A DNA stretch of 48,388 nt, from contig JAZDOK010000077.1 in the NCBI GenBank assembly GCA_043798715.1, positions 1 to 48,388 on the forward strand, given 5' to 3'. The notes below the pieces were generated by a model. That model was not told the DNA's origin and did not search any database. It saw only the letters and a program-made list of their open reading frames with translations. This document shows positions 31,335-38,499 of this stretch, one piece after another (position 1 is the first letter of the stretch; each line of letters begins with the position of its first letter). The DNA is from JAZDOK01 sp043798715 (lineage in GTDB: Bacteria > Vulcanimicrobiota > JAZDOK01). The position numbers and the translations under genes are program-made.

Positions 31335-32432
31335 TTAATGGATAAAAATTTCCGCGCCTTGAACTGCAGGAGAGGGTGGCACCGTTGACACTGACCGCCA
31401 ATAATTAACCGCGCTTATACTGCCTCCGGCATAAAAGTTTATGATCATAAATCCATAATACTGGCCGCCGGGGGGATTCCAACCGGGAAGCAAAGCCGCA
31501 CCGGCATTCCCCGACACGATCTGCCATACTCCGCCTCCGCCCTGGAGCTGCATCATATCCTGAACGTGAACATGGCTGCATAAGTAACCTCTCACCTTGG
31601 AACATGACTTCATGGCGTTTTCAAGGTCTGTTGCCAATGGATAGGTTGCATTATTAAGTATGGGAGTGATATCATCAGCCGGGGTACTCCAGGAAGGTGC
31701 CTCAACGGGGCGATGGCCCACCAAAAAGATATGTGATACGGACGGGGAGGCCTGTGCCCGAATGAGCTCATCTTCTATCCAATGCAAAGGAATCCAGCCC
31801 ACATAGGGCTTGGAAGTTGCGGGGTCCACAATTGACGTAAGCGTATCCGTATTAACAACGATAAAACAGACACCATTTAAGGTAAAAGAATACGAAAATT
31901 TTCGTTCATCCATAACCAGGAAGTCCTGGGGATCTCCTGCGGGGGTCGGCCCCGAACCCGCATAGGTATCATAATGATATTGAGCAATCCAGTTCGTCCA
32001 CCGCTGATAGATGTAAGGATTAGGATAAAAATATTGATGGACTAGATCATAAGAATCACTCTCATGATTTCCCATAATGGGAATAAGCTTGAATGAGTCT
32101 GCCCCCGGTATCGGCAAATAGGCAGCCTGCAAGGCGTCGAGCTGGGCGGTAAGCGTCTGGCCCTGGTCATCGGCAAAATTCATGACCAGATCGCCCGTCA
32201 AAAAGCAAACGGTGGGTCGCGGGCTTAATTTCGCCATATCCATTACGTTTCTCGTCAACTGCGGGATATTTGCGGTCGAAGGGTCCTGTAATTCCACGTT
32301 TTGAGTATCACCCATAATTGCAAATCTAAAAACAGGCTTGGGAATGGAAGCCCCTTGTGTTGGCGAGGTACATCCGGCAAGAAATATGGCTGCGGCCGCA
32401 AGCATTACTAACGAAAACTTTTTGAACATCAT
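31335..32432 (-). CDS. Secreted metallophosphoesterase lipoprotein
   Basis: 365 aa. The signal peptide ends in IFLAGC (lipobox, Cys21). Calcineurin-like phosphoesterase motifs follow in order: FAIMGDTQN, FLTGDLVMNF, MGNHESDS, LVGHRP and CSHVHVQDM, giving the full set of metal ligands, so an active periplasmic or surface phosphoesterase is likely. Substrate unknown. GGAGG stands five bases before the first of two tandem ATGs. Convergent with the large lipoprotein (25-base gap). Base composition is visibly lower in GC than the neighbouring lipoprotein. Inside the direct-repeat-bounded segment. Confidence 0.88.
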   Translation of the reverse strand: MMFKKFSLVMLAAAAIFLAGCTSPTQGASIPKPVFRFAIMGDTQNVELQDPSTANIPQLTRNVMDMAKLSPRPTVCFLTGDLVMNFADDQGQTLTAQLDALQAAYLPIPGADSFKLIPIMGNHESDSYDLVHQYFYPNPYIYQRWTNWIAQYHYDTYAGSGPTPAGDPQDFLVMDERKFSYSFTLNGVCFIVVNTDTLTSIVDPATSKPYVGWIPLHWIEDELIRAQASPSVSHIFLVGHRPVEAPSWSTPADDITPILNNATYPLATDLENAMKSCSKVRGYLCSHVHVQDMMQLQGGGGVWQIVSGNAGAALLPGWNPPGGQYYGFMIINFYAGGSISAVNYWRSVSTVPPSPAVQGAEIFIH

Positions 32433-32475
32433 TTTGTCCTCCTTTAAAGTTGAAGCTTGTTATCTGAAGAATTTA

Positions 32476-32549
32476 GCGAACTTTATTTTGCAGGCAATTG
32501 GAATGAGCTGATATAGTCCAGGATGCCCCGGTAGATTCCCTGGGCGGCC
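32476..32549 (+). repeat. Right copy of the imperfect direct repeat
   Basis: Partner of the repeat at 27286-27347. It covers the last codons and stop of the amidase gene on the minus strand. The left copy lacks 12 bases corresponding to four in-frame codons. Confidence 0.75.
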
Positions 32550-33724
32550 GCTCTGCGAAAGGAAGGATTGGCCAGTTTTTTTTCCTCGGCAGGATTGGAA
32601 ATAAAGACGACCTCGACCAGGACGGCCGGCATCAGGGTCTGCCTGGTTACGTGAAACGAGCGCCAGGCCGCCGCCTTCGTCTCCTCGCCTATGGCTGCAG
32701 CCAGGGCCTGGACCACGCAGGAGGCCAGGCCATGGCTGGTGGAGTTTGAAAAATAGACATAGGTCCCTTTCGCCCGGCGGGCCTGCTGTACATCGGGAAG
32801 GGCGTTATTGTGAATGCTTACAAAAAGGCAGCCCGCGTTTTTTTTTCCGACCTTAACCCTGGCGCCCAGCTCCTCGACGGCCGGGCACTCATGGGGCAGA
32901 AGCTCATCGTCCCCGCTCCTGGTCAGCACGACCTGAGCGCCGGCTCCCGCAAGAAGCATCGTCAGATCCGATGCGATATCTATATTGGCGTCTTTCTCCT
33001 TCATGCCAAGTACTCCGACCGCCCCGAAATCCTTTCCACCGTGGCCGGGGTCCAAAATCACGGTCAGGCCCGACAAGGGACGATCCGGGTTTGAGCTGAA
33101 AGCGGGCGGATGCTTGATGTCGAGGATGAGGGTGTTCTTCTCCCAGCAGGCATCAAATCCCCATTGTGGAGGGAAGCGGGAAAAAATCTCCGCCTCCGCC
33201 AGAAAATCCTCCTCCTGATTGAGCAGCACCTCGCTCACAAACATATCCTTCTGATCGTAGAGAACCTCAAAAAGAGCGCAAGTAGCCCCGAAAAAGCGGA
33301 CCTCGAGATATGGAGACGCCGGTATCTGCTTAATCTGAAACGCCCCCCTCTCGGAGAGCTCAAAAGAAACCCTGGTCTTGTCCGTGAAGGAGGCCACTTT
33401 AATCCTGTTTATTTTGGGCGAGGAGGGTCTTTCCCCCCCTGTCAGGCGGCGGAGTTCGTCGTTCTTTACCCACCCGGAGAGGCTTGGTGAAAGCTCGACT
33501 TTCGACCAGCCTGAGAGCGCCCCGGTTATCAAAAAGCGGATCCCGCGGTCCACATGGCAGATTCGATCGAACTCAATTCCCGGGCCCGTCCGCACTGGGA
33601 CAGCGTCTTTGGAGATGGTTCCGACTCTAAGACGGGAGGCCATTGAGGGCTCACTCCCCTGAATGAGAAGAAAACAAAGTAAGTAAAAAAGGAAATAGCA
33701 GCATCTTTGAATAAGTTTACTCAT
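32483..33724 (-). CDS. N-acetylmuramoyl-L-alanine amidase with SH3 and AMIN-like domains
   Basis: 413 aa. Signal peptide (about 1-29), bacterial SH3 domain (residues 33-95; VRTGPGIEFDRI), AMIN-like beta region (about 105-205) and a zinc amidase_3 domain from residue 218: LDPGHGGKDFGAVG (His228), Glu243 in KEKDANI, SIHNNA and the catalytic Glu in VLVEVVFISN. Cleaves the amide between MurNAc and the stem peptide during septum splitting or wall turnover; SH3 and AMIN parts target the wall or septum. The ATG shares bases with an ATG on the opposite strand at 33723. Its 3' end is one copy of the direct repeat. Confidence 0.92.
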   Translation of the reverse strand: MSKLIQRCCYFLFYLLCFLLIQGSEPSMASRLRVGTISKDAVPVRTGPGIEFDRICHVDRGIRFLITGALSGWSKVELSPSLSGWVKNDELRRLTGGERPSSPKINRIKVASFTDKTRVSFELSERGAFQIKQIPASPYLEVRFFGATCALFEVLYDQKDMFVSEVLLNQEEDFLAEAEIFSRFPPQWGFDACWEKNTLILDIKHPPAFSSNPDRPLSGLTVILDPGHGGKDFGAVGVLGMKEKDANIDIASDLTMLLAGAGAQVVLTRSGDDELLPHECPAVEELGARVKVGKKNAGCLFVSIHNNALPDVQQARRAKGTYVYFSNSTSHGLASCVVQALAAAIGEETKAAAWRSFHVTRQTLMPAVLVEVVFISNPAEEKKLANPSFRRAAAQGIYRGILDYISSFQLPAK

Positions 33725-33779
33725 GGTAATTATTTCTACAGGGGTTACTAAGAAATCCTCCAGGAGCGGGATAACGGCG

Positions 33780-34712
33780 ATGAGAAATAGAAAAAGAAAA
33801 CTCCGCAGAAGGGCGATTCTCGTATTCTTTCTTTTCCTTGCCTTTGCGGCCTTTGCGGCCGCCGCCTGGTTCGGCTGCCAGAACCGGCATCTCCCCGGAG
33901 AGAAAATACACAGTACAGCGCCTTCGTCTCCTCCCGCTCAAACCATAGAGCCTCCCACCCCCGCGGAGGTTTCTCCCGAGGCTCCGCCGGCTCCTTCGGC
34001 GGCGAATCCGGGTGTCGCTTTCATCCACATTCAGCCCACGCCGCCGGTGGAAAAAACTTCGGTTGCGGCCATCATCATTGACGACCTCGGGAACAACTGG
34101 GAAATGGATCGGCGCTTCGTCGAGTCCGACATCCCCCTTACTCTGGCTGTCCTCCCTCACTGCGCCTTCTCCGAGAGGGTCGCGGAAGCTGCCGGGAAAG
34201 CCGGAAAACCGATCATCCTCCACCTTCCTATGGAACCCCTCTCCGGAGGAAATCCCGGGCCCGGGAAAATCACCGCTTCCATGAACAGCCGGGAGGTGCA
34301 GTCAACCGTGGAAGATGATTTGAAAAGCGTGCCTGGAGTAGAGGGAATAAGCAACCACCAGGGTTCCAAAGCGACCGCTGTCGCCGCTATCGCCGCGGCC
34401 GTCGCCGAAATTGCGGGAAAGAGACACCTTTACATCGTTGACAGCCTTACCTCCCCGGACAGCGTCTTTTCGAAGACGGCCCACCGGATGCAGGTGAAGA
34501 CAACCTCCCGCCAGATCTTTCTGGACAACAGGGATGACCCTGAATATATCAAAGGACAGCTCCGGGAACTCATCCGGCTGGCCAGTGAAAAGGGAGAGGC
34601 CCTGGCCATCGGCCACGTCCGGAAAAATACGCTGAGGAGCATCGAGGAGATGCTCCCCGCCTTCGAGGCCGCAAAAGTAAGGCTGGTTTACGCCAGAGAT
34701 CTTCTCATATGA
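33780..34712 (+). CDS. Divergent polysaccharide deacetylase family protein
   Basis: 310 aa from the ATG at 33780. A very basic N-terminus and one transmembrane anchor (AILVFFLFLAFAAFAAAAWF) lead to a Pro-rich linker (about residues 40-95) and a periplasmic NodB-like barrel: AAIIIDDLGNN, LTLAVLPHCAFS, ILHLPMEP, GISNHQGSKAT, YIVDSLTSPDS and a terminal AIGHVRKNT. This matches the YibQ-type divergent deacetylase group, in which enzymatic activity is unproven. An in-frame ATG at 33723 lacks a ribosome site; 33780 has AGGAG, but at long spacing, so the start is uncertain. Overlaps the next gene by ATGA. Functions with the flanking amidases in wall remodelling by context. Confidence 0.85.
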   Translation: MRNRKRKLRRRAILVFFLFLAFAAFAAAAWFGCQNRHLPGEKIHSTAPSSPPAQTIEPPTPAEVSPEAPPAPSAANPGVAFIHIQPTPPVEKTSVAAIIIDDLGNNWEMDRRFVESDIPLTLAVLPHCAFSERVAEAAGKAGKPIILHLPMEPLSGGNPGPGKITASMNSREVQSTVEDDLKSVPGVEGISNHQGSKATAVAAIAAAVAEIAGKRHLYIVDSLTSPDSVFSKTAHRMQVKTTSRQIFLDNRDDPEYIKGQLRELIRLASEKGEALAIGHVRKNTLRSIEEMLPAFEAAKVRLVYARDLLI

Positions 34713-36547
34713 AAAGCGGGCACTTAAACTCAAGAGGTGAGGTCTTGTATAAGCGAGGAAAATTCACGTTCTTAACGGGGATTCTGTTTATTTTCATTCT
34801 GCTTGCGGGATGGCCGGCTGCGGGCGCTCCCGACGCCGCTTCCCCTGGCCCGCCACCGGAAACCGAGGGGCCGCTTCCAATTAAAATCCTCACCGGGGGC
34901 GTCGAGCTTACCATCCCCTCTCTGACTTTAAAGCCGGATGGGGTAGTCCTGGTTCCGCTCACCGGGCCGGATGGAGAAAAAATCCTCAGCATCCTGGGAG
35001 CCACCCTTTCCCCGGACTCCGAAAGAAAACAATTCACCCTCTCTTTGAATGGGAAAACCGTGCAGTTGACTCTCGGAGAAGGCTCCGTCATGATCGGGGA
35101 GCGAAAAATCACCCTGATCGTCCCGCCACTCATGATCGAAGATCAGCTCTACGTGCCGTTACTAAGCCTCCCCATCCTGGTCGGCTACCGGCTCAATCTT
35201 GACGAGGAAAACAAAATCTACTACATGGATCCGCTCATCACCTCCGTGGACCTGATAAGGGAAGGGCAGCAGTACCGCCTCAGGATCGCCTCGACGTCCC
35301 CTTTCTCATATAAAACTTTTCTTCTCAGAAATCCGGATCGCTACGTGGTTGACATTCCCAACACCTTCATGGTTGCCAGAGAGCAGGAGATCCTCAATGA
35401 GGACGTTGGAAAAATCCGATTTGCCCAGTTCACCTTCAAGCCGAACGTCTCGCGAGTGGTGATCCCCCTCGACGTGGGGCTGGACGTGGACATCCTCCCG
35501 AGAATAATGACCAATCAACTGATCCTGGCCTTGAACGTGCCCTCCCTGAAAACTCCGGGCCAGAATTTCGAATCCCAGATAATAAAAGGCCTCAGCATTG
35601 AAAAAGGCAAGGATTCAACGATCGTCCGCCTGACCGCCTCCGGGCCCTTCCAATATGAATGGCACCGCCTCAGGGAACCAGACAACCGTTTTTATATCGA
35701 TTTTCCCAAGATGGAACTTCGGACTCCTGAAAACACATTCCAGATTAAAGAAGACTACCTCTCGGGAATCCAGGCGGCCCAGTTTCAACGGTCTCCCTAT
35801 CCGGTTTCCCGCCTGGTCCTCCATCTGGAAAAGCCGGCGGCCTGCTACTTAAAGACTTCCGAAGACATTCCCCACCAGTTAATCATCGAGGTTAAAAACG
35901 AGTTAATCGAAGAATCAAGGGCTTTCCGCACCGGCATGGGAGTAACCTCCTTCCCAACTGTGGGAATGGTGGTCTGCCTGGATCCGGGACATGGGGGTTC
36001 CGATCCCGGCGCCATAAATCAATCGCTTAGAATGCAGGAAAAGGACCTCAATCTTGATATTATACGCCGGTTGAGCCAGATTCTAACCCGGCAGGGCTAC
36101 AACGTGGTTCTTACCCGGGAGGACGACCGGGATGTCTCCTACCCCGGCTCCAGCGCCGCGGAGGAACTGGGCGCCAGGGTCCGCGTGGCCAACGACATGA
36201 AGGCTGATATCTTCCTCTCCATCCATTGCAATGCCTCATGCAATCCCTCCATTAGTGGCACCTCCAGCCACTGGTGCAAACCGGAGGACCGACCCCTGGC
36301 GACGGATGTACTCACCGCCATGGTAAGCGCCGGCGCCCGCGGGAAGGGCGTCATCCGTAACAAGTTCTACGTACTGCGCCACACAAAAATGCCGGCAGTC
36401 CTGGTGGAAACGGCCTTCCTCAGTAATACCGGCGAAGCCAGACTCCTTTCCTCAGCGGAATTCAGGCAGAAAGTGGCCCAATCCATCGCCGAGGGGCTCA
36501 AAACTTACCAGGCGCGCTTCAGCGATTCCGCCACCGGTCGTAAATAA
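34709..36547 (+). CDS. N-acetylmuramoyl-L-alanine amidase with stalk and AMIN domains
   Basis: 612 aa. Signal/anchor (about residues 18-38), a copper-amine-oxidase-N-like stalk domain (about 50-155), one or two AMIN domains (about 160-390; RFAQFTFKPNVSRVVIPLD and IQAAQFQRSPYPVSRLVLHL), then amidase_3: LDPGHGGSDPGAI, MQEKDLNLDI, SIHCNA and VLVETAFLSN, with all zinc ligands and the catalytic Glu. ATG overlaps the previous stop; a TTG at 34745 has a better ribosome site (GAGGTGAGG) and would shorten it by 12 residues. AMIN domains usually recruit amidases to the division site or pilus secretin. Confidence 0.92.
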   Translation: MKSGHLNSRGEVLYKRGKFTFLTGILFIFILLAGWPAAGAPDAASPGPPPETEGPLPIKILTGGVELTIPSLTLKPDGVVLVPLTGPDGEKILSILGATLSPDSERKQFTLSLNGKTVQLTLGEGSVMIGERKITLIVPPLMIEDQLYVPLLSLPILVGYRLNLDEENKIYYMDPLITSVDLIREGQQYRLRIASTSPFSYKTFLLRNPDRYVVDIPNTFMVAREQEILNEDVGKIRFAQFTFKPNVSRVVIPLDVGLDVDILPRIMTNQLILALNVPSLKTPGQNFESQIIKGLSIEKGKDSTIVRLTASGPFQYEWHRLREPDNRFYIDFPKMELRTPENTFQIKEDYLSGIQAAQFQRSPYPVSRLVLHLEKPAACYLKTSEDIPHQLIIEVKNELIEESRAFRTGMGVTSFPTVGMVVCLDPGHGGSDPGAINQSLRMQEKDLNLDIIRRLSQILTRQGYNVVLTREDDRDVSYPGSSAAEELGARVRVANDMKADIFLSIHCNASCNPSISGTSSHWCKPEDRPLATDVLTAMVSAGARGKGVIRNKFYVLRHTKMPAVLVETAFLSNTGEARLLSSAEFRQKVAQSIAEGLKTYQARFSDSATGRK

Positions 36548-36572
36548 TCAAATCACAAAGAGAGAGTACACC

Positions 36573-37385
36573 ATGGATATTTTAAAGGCGCTGATCCTGG
36601 GAATCGTCCAGGGGATAACCGAATTCATGCCCATCAGCAGTTCGGCTCATCTGGTCATTTTCCCTAAAATCCTTAACTGGCCCTACTGGGGAAAAGCTTT
36701 TGACGTGGCCCTTCATGTCGGAACCTTTCTGGCAATCATCCTTTACTACCGGAAGGAGATCCTGGCTCTTATCAAGGCCTTCTTCGCAAGCCTGTTAGAA
36801 AGAAGACTTGGGAGGGATCCCATGCGGCGCCTCTCCTGGCTTCTTCTTCTCTCCGCTGTTCCCGCCGCCCTGGGCGGTGTTCTGCTGGACAAAGTGATCG
36901 AAGAAAATTGCAGTTCAGTGCCTCTCATCGCTCTTCTTCTGATTGTCTTCGCCTTCATTCTGTGGCTGGTCGACCAAAAGAGCAAAAAATCAGGTTCCCT
37001 CAATGACGTTGGACTCCGGGAGGCTGTCTTCATCGGCCTGGCCCAGGTTCTGGCCCTTTTCCCGGGAGTTTCCCGCTCGGGGGTGACCATGACGGCCGCC
37101 CTGGCCCTGGGTCTCAAGCGGGAGGCCGCCGCTGATTTTTCCTTCCTGATGAGCCTGCCGGTCGTAGGAGGCGCCGCCCTTTACGAAGGTCTGAAGCTTG
37201 TGAAAGCGGGCTTTCCGGATTTGGCGGTCCTTCCTTTTATAGCGGGGATTTTAGCCTCGGCCGCCGCCGGCTACCTCTCAATCCGCTTCCTGCTGAAGTT
37301 CCTATCCAGGCGGACCTTTTTGCCGTTTGTCATTTATCGCTGGCTCCTGGGAGCCGCACTCCTGAGCTGGTTATTCCTCAAGTAG
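36573..37385 (+). CDS. uppP: Undecaprenyl-diphosphatase
   Basis: 270 aa, about eight membrane helices. Converts undecaprenyl diphosphate to the monophosphate carrier for peptidoglycan and polysaccharide synthesis. Both family motifs are intact: GIVQGITEFMPISSSAHL (Glu17, Ser22-24, His26) and LFPGVSRSGVTM (Arg168). Often linked with bacitracin resistance. It lies 25 bases after the amidase gene and closes a cell-envelope operon (deacetylase, amidase, uppP). A 28-bp palindrome begins two bases before the stop codon is complete and may help end transcription. Confidence 0.95.
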   Translation: MDILKALILGIVQGITEFMPISSSAHLVIFPKILNWPYWGKAFDVALHVGTFLAIILYYRKEILALIKAFFASLLERRLGRDPMRRLSWLLLLSAVPAALGGVLLDKVIEENCSSVPLIALLLIVFAFILWLVDQKSKKSGSLNDVGLREAVFIGLAQVLALFPGVSRSGVTMTAALALGLKREAAADFSFLMSLPVVGGAALYEGLKLVKAGFPDLAVLPFIAGILASAAAGYLSIRFLLKFLSRRTFLPFVIYRWLLGAALLSWLFLK

Positions 37386-37409
37386 GGGCGCACGGCCGTG
37401 CGCCCCTAC
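37382..37409. repeat. Perfect 28-bp GC-rich palindrome
   Basis: GTAGGGGCGCACGG followed directly by its reverse complement. It starts inside the uppP stop codon. No U-run follows, so it is not a classic terminator. It resembles the short dispersed palindromes found in many genomes. Confidence 0.7.
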
Positions 37410-37419
37410 CCGCGCTCGC

Positions 37420-37453
37420 AAAAAAAAAGAGGGAAAGAAATCTTTCCCTCTTT
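37420..37453 (-). terminator. Intrinsic terminator of the pilin gene
   Basis: A 13-bp stem, AAAGAGGGAAAGA / TCTTTCCCTCTTT, with a two-base loop. On the minus strand it is followed by a run of eight to nine U, ending transcription coming from the pilin. On the plus strand it could also stop read-through from uppP. Confidence 0.85.
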
Positions 37454-37474
37454 CGAGTCCTGTTTCAGCTCAGC

Positions 37475-37900
37475 CTACTTACCATTGTTAAGTCCGCCAG
37501 ATGCCGTATACTGCGGATAGCCAGCACCGCCGGCAAGACCCCCGTGGGCTGCGCCGCCGCCACAATTCACCGTGAACATGTCCGGACCAGCCGAACTTGC
37601 ATACCCGTACGCAACAGTCGCTGCGTTTGCGGGGCATGTAGGAATGGTCTTCAGATACTCGCCGGTCTGCAGTGGGGTGAGGGCCGTCCCCGTGAAATAG
37701 CGACCACTGTTGTCCGTCGAGTACATCTCCAGCGCTGTTCCGATGTTCTTCAGGTTGGACTGGCAGGCTGTGAGCTGACCCTGAGCTCTCGCTTTCATGA
37801 AGTTGGGAACGAGGATCGCAGCTAAAATAGCAATAATTGCGATAACGATCATGAGCTCGATTAGTGTGAAACCCCTGTTCCCCTTCTTCTTGTTAATCAT
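37475..37900 (-). CDS. Type IV pilin-like / type II secretion pseudopilin protein
   Basis: 141 aa. The prepilin leader MINKKKGNRG is cleaved before Phe11; GFTLIELMIVIAIIAIL is the standard methylated N-terminal helix with Glu at position +5. The globular part has ACQSNLKNIGTALEMYSTDN, then a short Cys-bounded loop (TCPAN ... VNCGGGAAHGG) that may form the D-loop disulfide, and a Gly-rich tail. AGGAGG lies eight bases before the ATG. It has its own promoter, leader hairpin and terminator, so it is transcribed alone and probably strongly. Assembly genes are not in the window. Pilus, secretion or competence use cannot be distinguished. Confidence 0.9.
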   Translation of the reverse strand: MINKKKGNRGFTLIELMIVIAIIAILAAILVPNFMKARAQGQLTACQSNLKNIGTALEMYSTDNSGRYFTGTALTPLQTGEYLKTIPTCPANAATVAYGYASSAGPDMFTVNCGGGAAHGGLAGGAGYPQYTASGGLNNGK

Positions 37901-37930
37901 ACTTTTTCACCTCCTTTCCTCGTAAGTTTC

Positions 37931-37948
37931 GGGGAGTACCAACTCCCC
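37931..37948 (-). promoter_or_regulatory. Leader hairpin of the pilin mRNA
   Basis: GGGGAGT-TGGT-ACTCCCC, a 7-bp stem with tetraloop near the predicted 5' end. Such 5' hairpins often stabilise abundant mRNAs; this role is inferred. Confidence 0.6.
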
Positions 37949-37957
37949 TCACTTCAT

Positions 37958-37987
37958 ATTGTACCCACAAATCAGGTTTTTAGTCAA
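37958..37987 (-). promoter_or_regulatory. Promoter of the pilin gene
   Basis: Minus-strand TTGACT (37987-37982), 18-bp spacer, TACAAT (37963-37958). Predicted leader is about 50 bases. Confidence 0.65.
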
Positions 37988-38037
37988 CTGGCTCCTTAAA
38001 CAGTATGGGCGACGCATACGCAGCCCATACTCCCGAT

Positions 38038-38355
38038 TTATGAGACGACTTCAAGAAGACCCCGGCTCTTCAATTCATCTATGAATTTAACGACATCGGA
38101 CTCGCTTTTCCCATCCAGCTCGAAAATTGATGAAAGGTCCATCAAAATATCCCCGGGAGTGACAGGTTCGGCGCATATCCTCCATATCTCCTGGGCATAG
38201 AGATTGAGGCACAGAACCGAATCCTGAAACATAAGAACGAGCGTCGTCAATTCGGAGGGATCTTTCCCGACCGCGATCATCGCACGGGCCCGCGCCTCCT
38301 CGGCCTCTTCCACCCGGAATACCACTCCGGGATTTCTCCTCAACCGCTCAGGCAT
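38038..38355 (-). CDS. PqqD-like small protein
   Basis: 105 aa from the ATG at 38355; a GTG at 38367 would add four residues, and neither has a clear ribosome site. The winged-helix PqqD fold is suggested by RRNPGVVFRVEEAEEARARA, LNLYAQEIWRICAEPVTPGDIL and FIDELKSRGLLEV. PqqD proteins act as peptide chaperones for radical-SAM RiPP enzymes, but stand-alone members occur without such enzymes; none is seen here. A seven-codon ORF (ATG at 38371, with GGAAGAG upstream) overlaps its start out of frame and could couple translation. Between the pilin gene and the clostripain-like gene on the same strand. Confidence 0.7.
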   Translation of the reverse strand: MPERLRRNPGVVFRVEEAEEARARAMIAVGKDPSELTTLVLMFQDSVLCLNLYAQEIWRICAEPVTPGDILMDLSSIFELDGKSESDVVKFIDELKSRGLLEVVS

Positions 38356-38397
38356 CACTCGCACCACTCATAGTGGTAGTTTCTCTTCCCGGCCGCC

Positions 38398-38426
38398 ATT
38401 ATCCTGCCGGAACAGCCGGAGACCAA
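38398..38426 (-). promoter_or_regulatory. Possible promoter of the PqqD-like gene
   Basis: Minus-strand TTGGTC (38426-38421), 17-bp spacer, GATAAT (38403-38398), just after the terminator of the upstream protease gene. Moderate match. Confidence 0.45.
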
Positions 38427-38435
38427 AAAGACGCG

Positions 38436-38468
38436 AAAAAATCAAGAGCCCCGCCGTTGCAGGGCTCT
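38436..38468 (-). terminator. Intrinsic terminator of the clostripain-like gene
   Basis: Stem AGAGCCC / GGGCTCT extended by two further pairs after one mismatch, loop of four bases, then on the minus strand TGATTTTTT. It lies 32 bases after the stop codon. Confidence 0.85.
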
Positions 38469-38499
38469 GCTGAAATATTTGCAGCGTTAAAATCCGGGA

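Noticed and set aside
31317..31338. Hairpin between the convergent lipoprotein and metallophosphoesterase genes as a terminator
   Set aside because: Only a weak AT-rich 7-bp stem, with no clear U-run on either strand.
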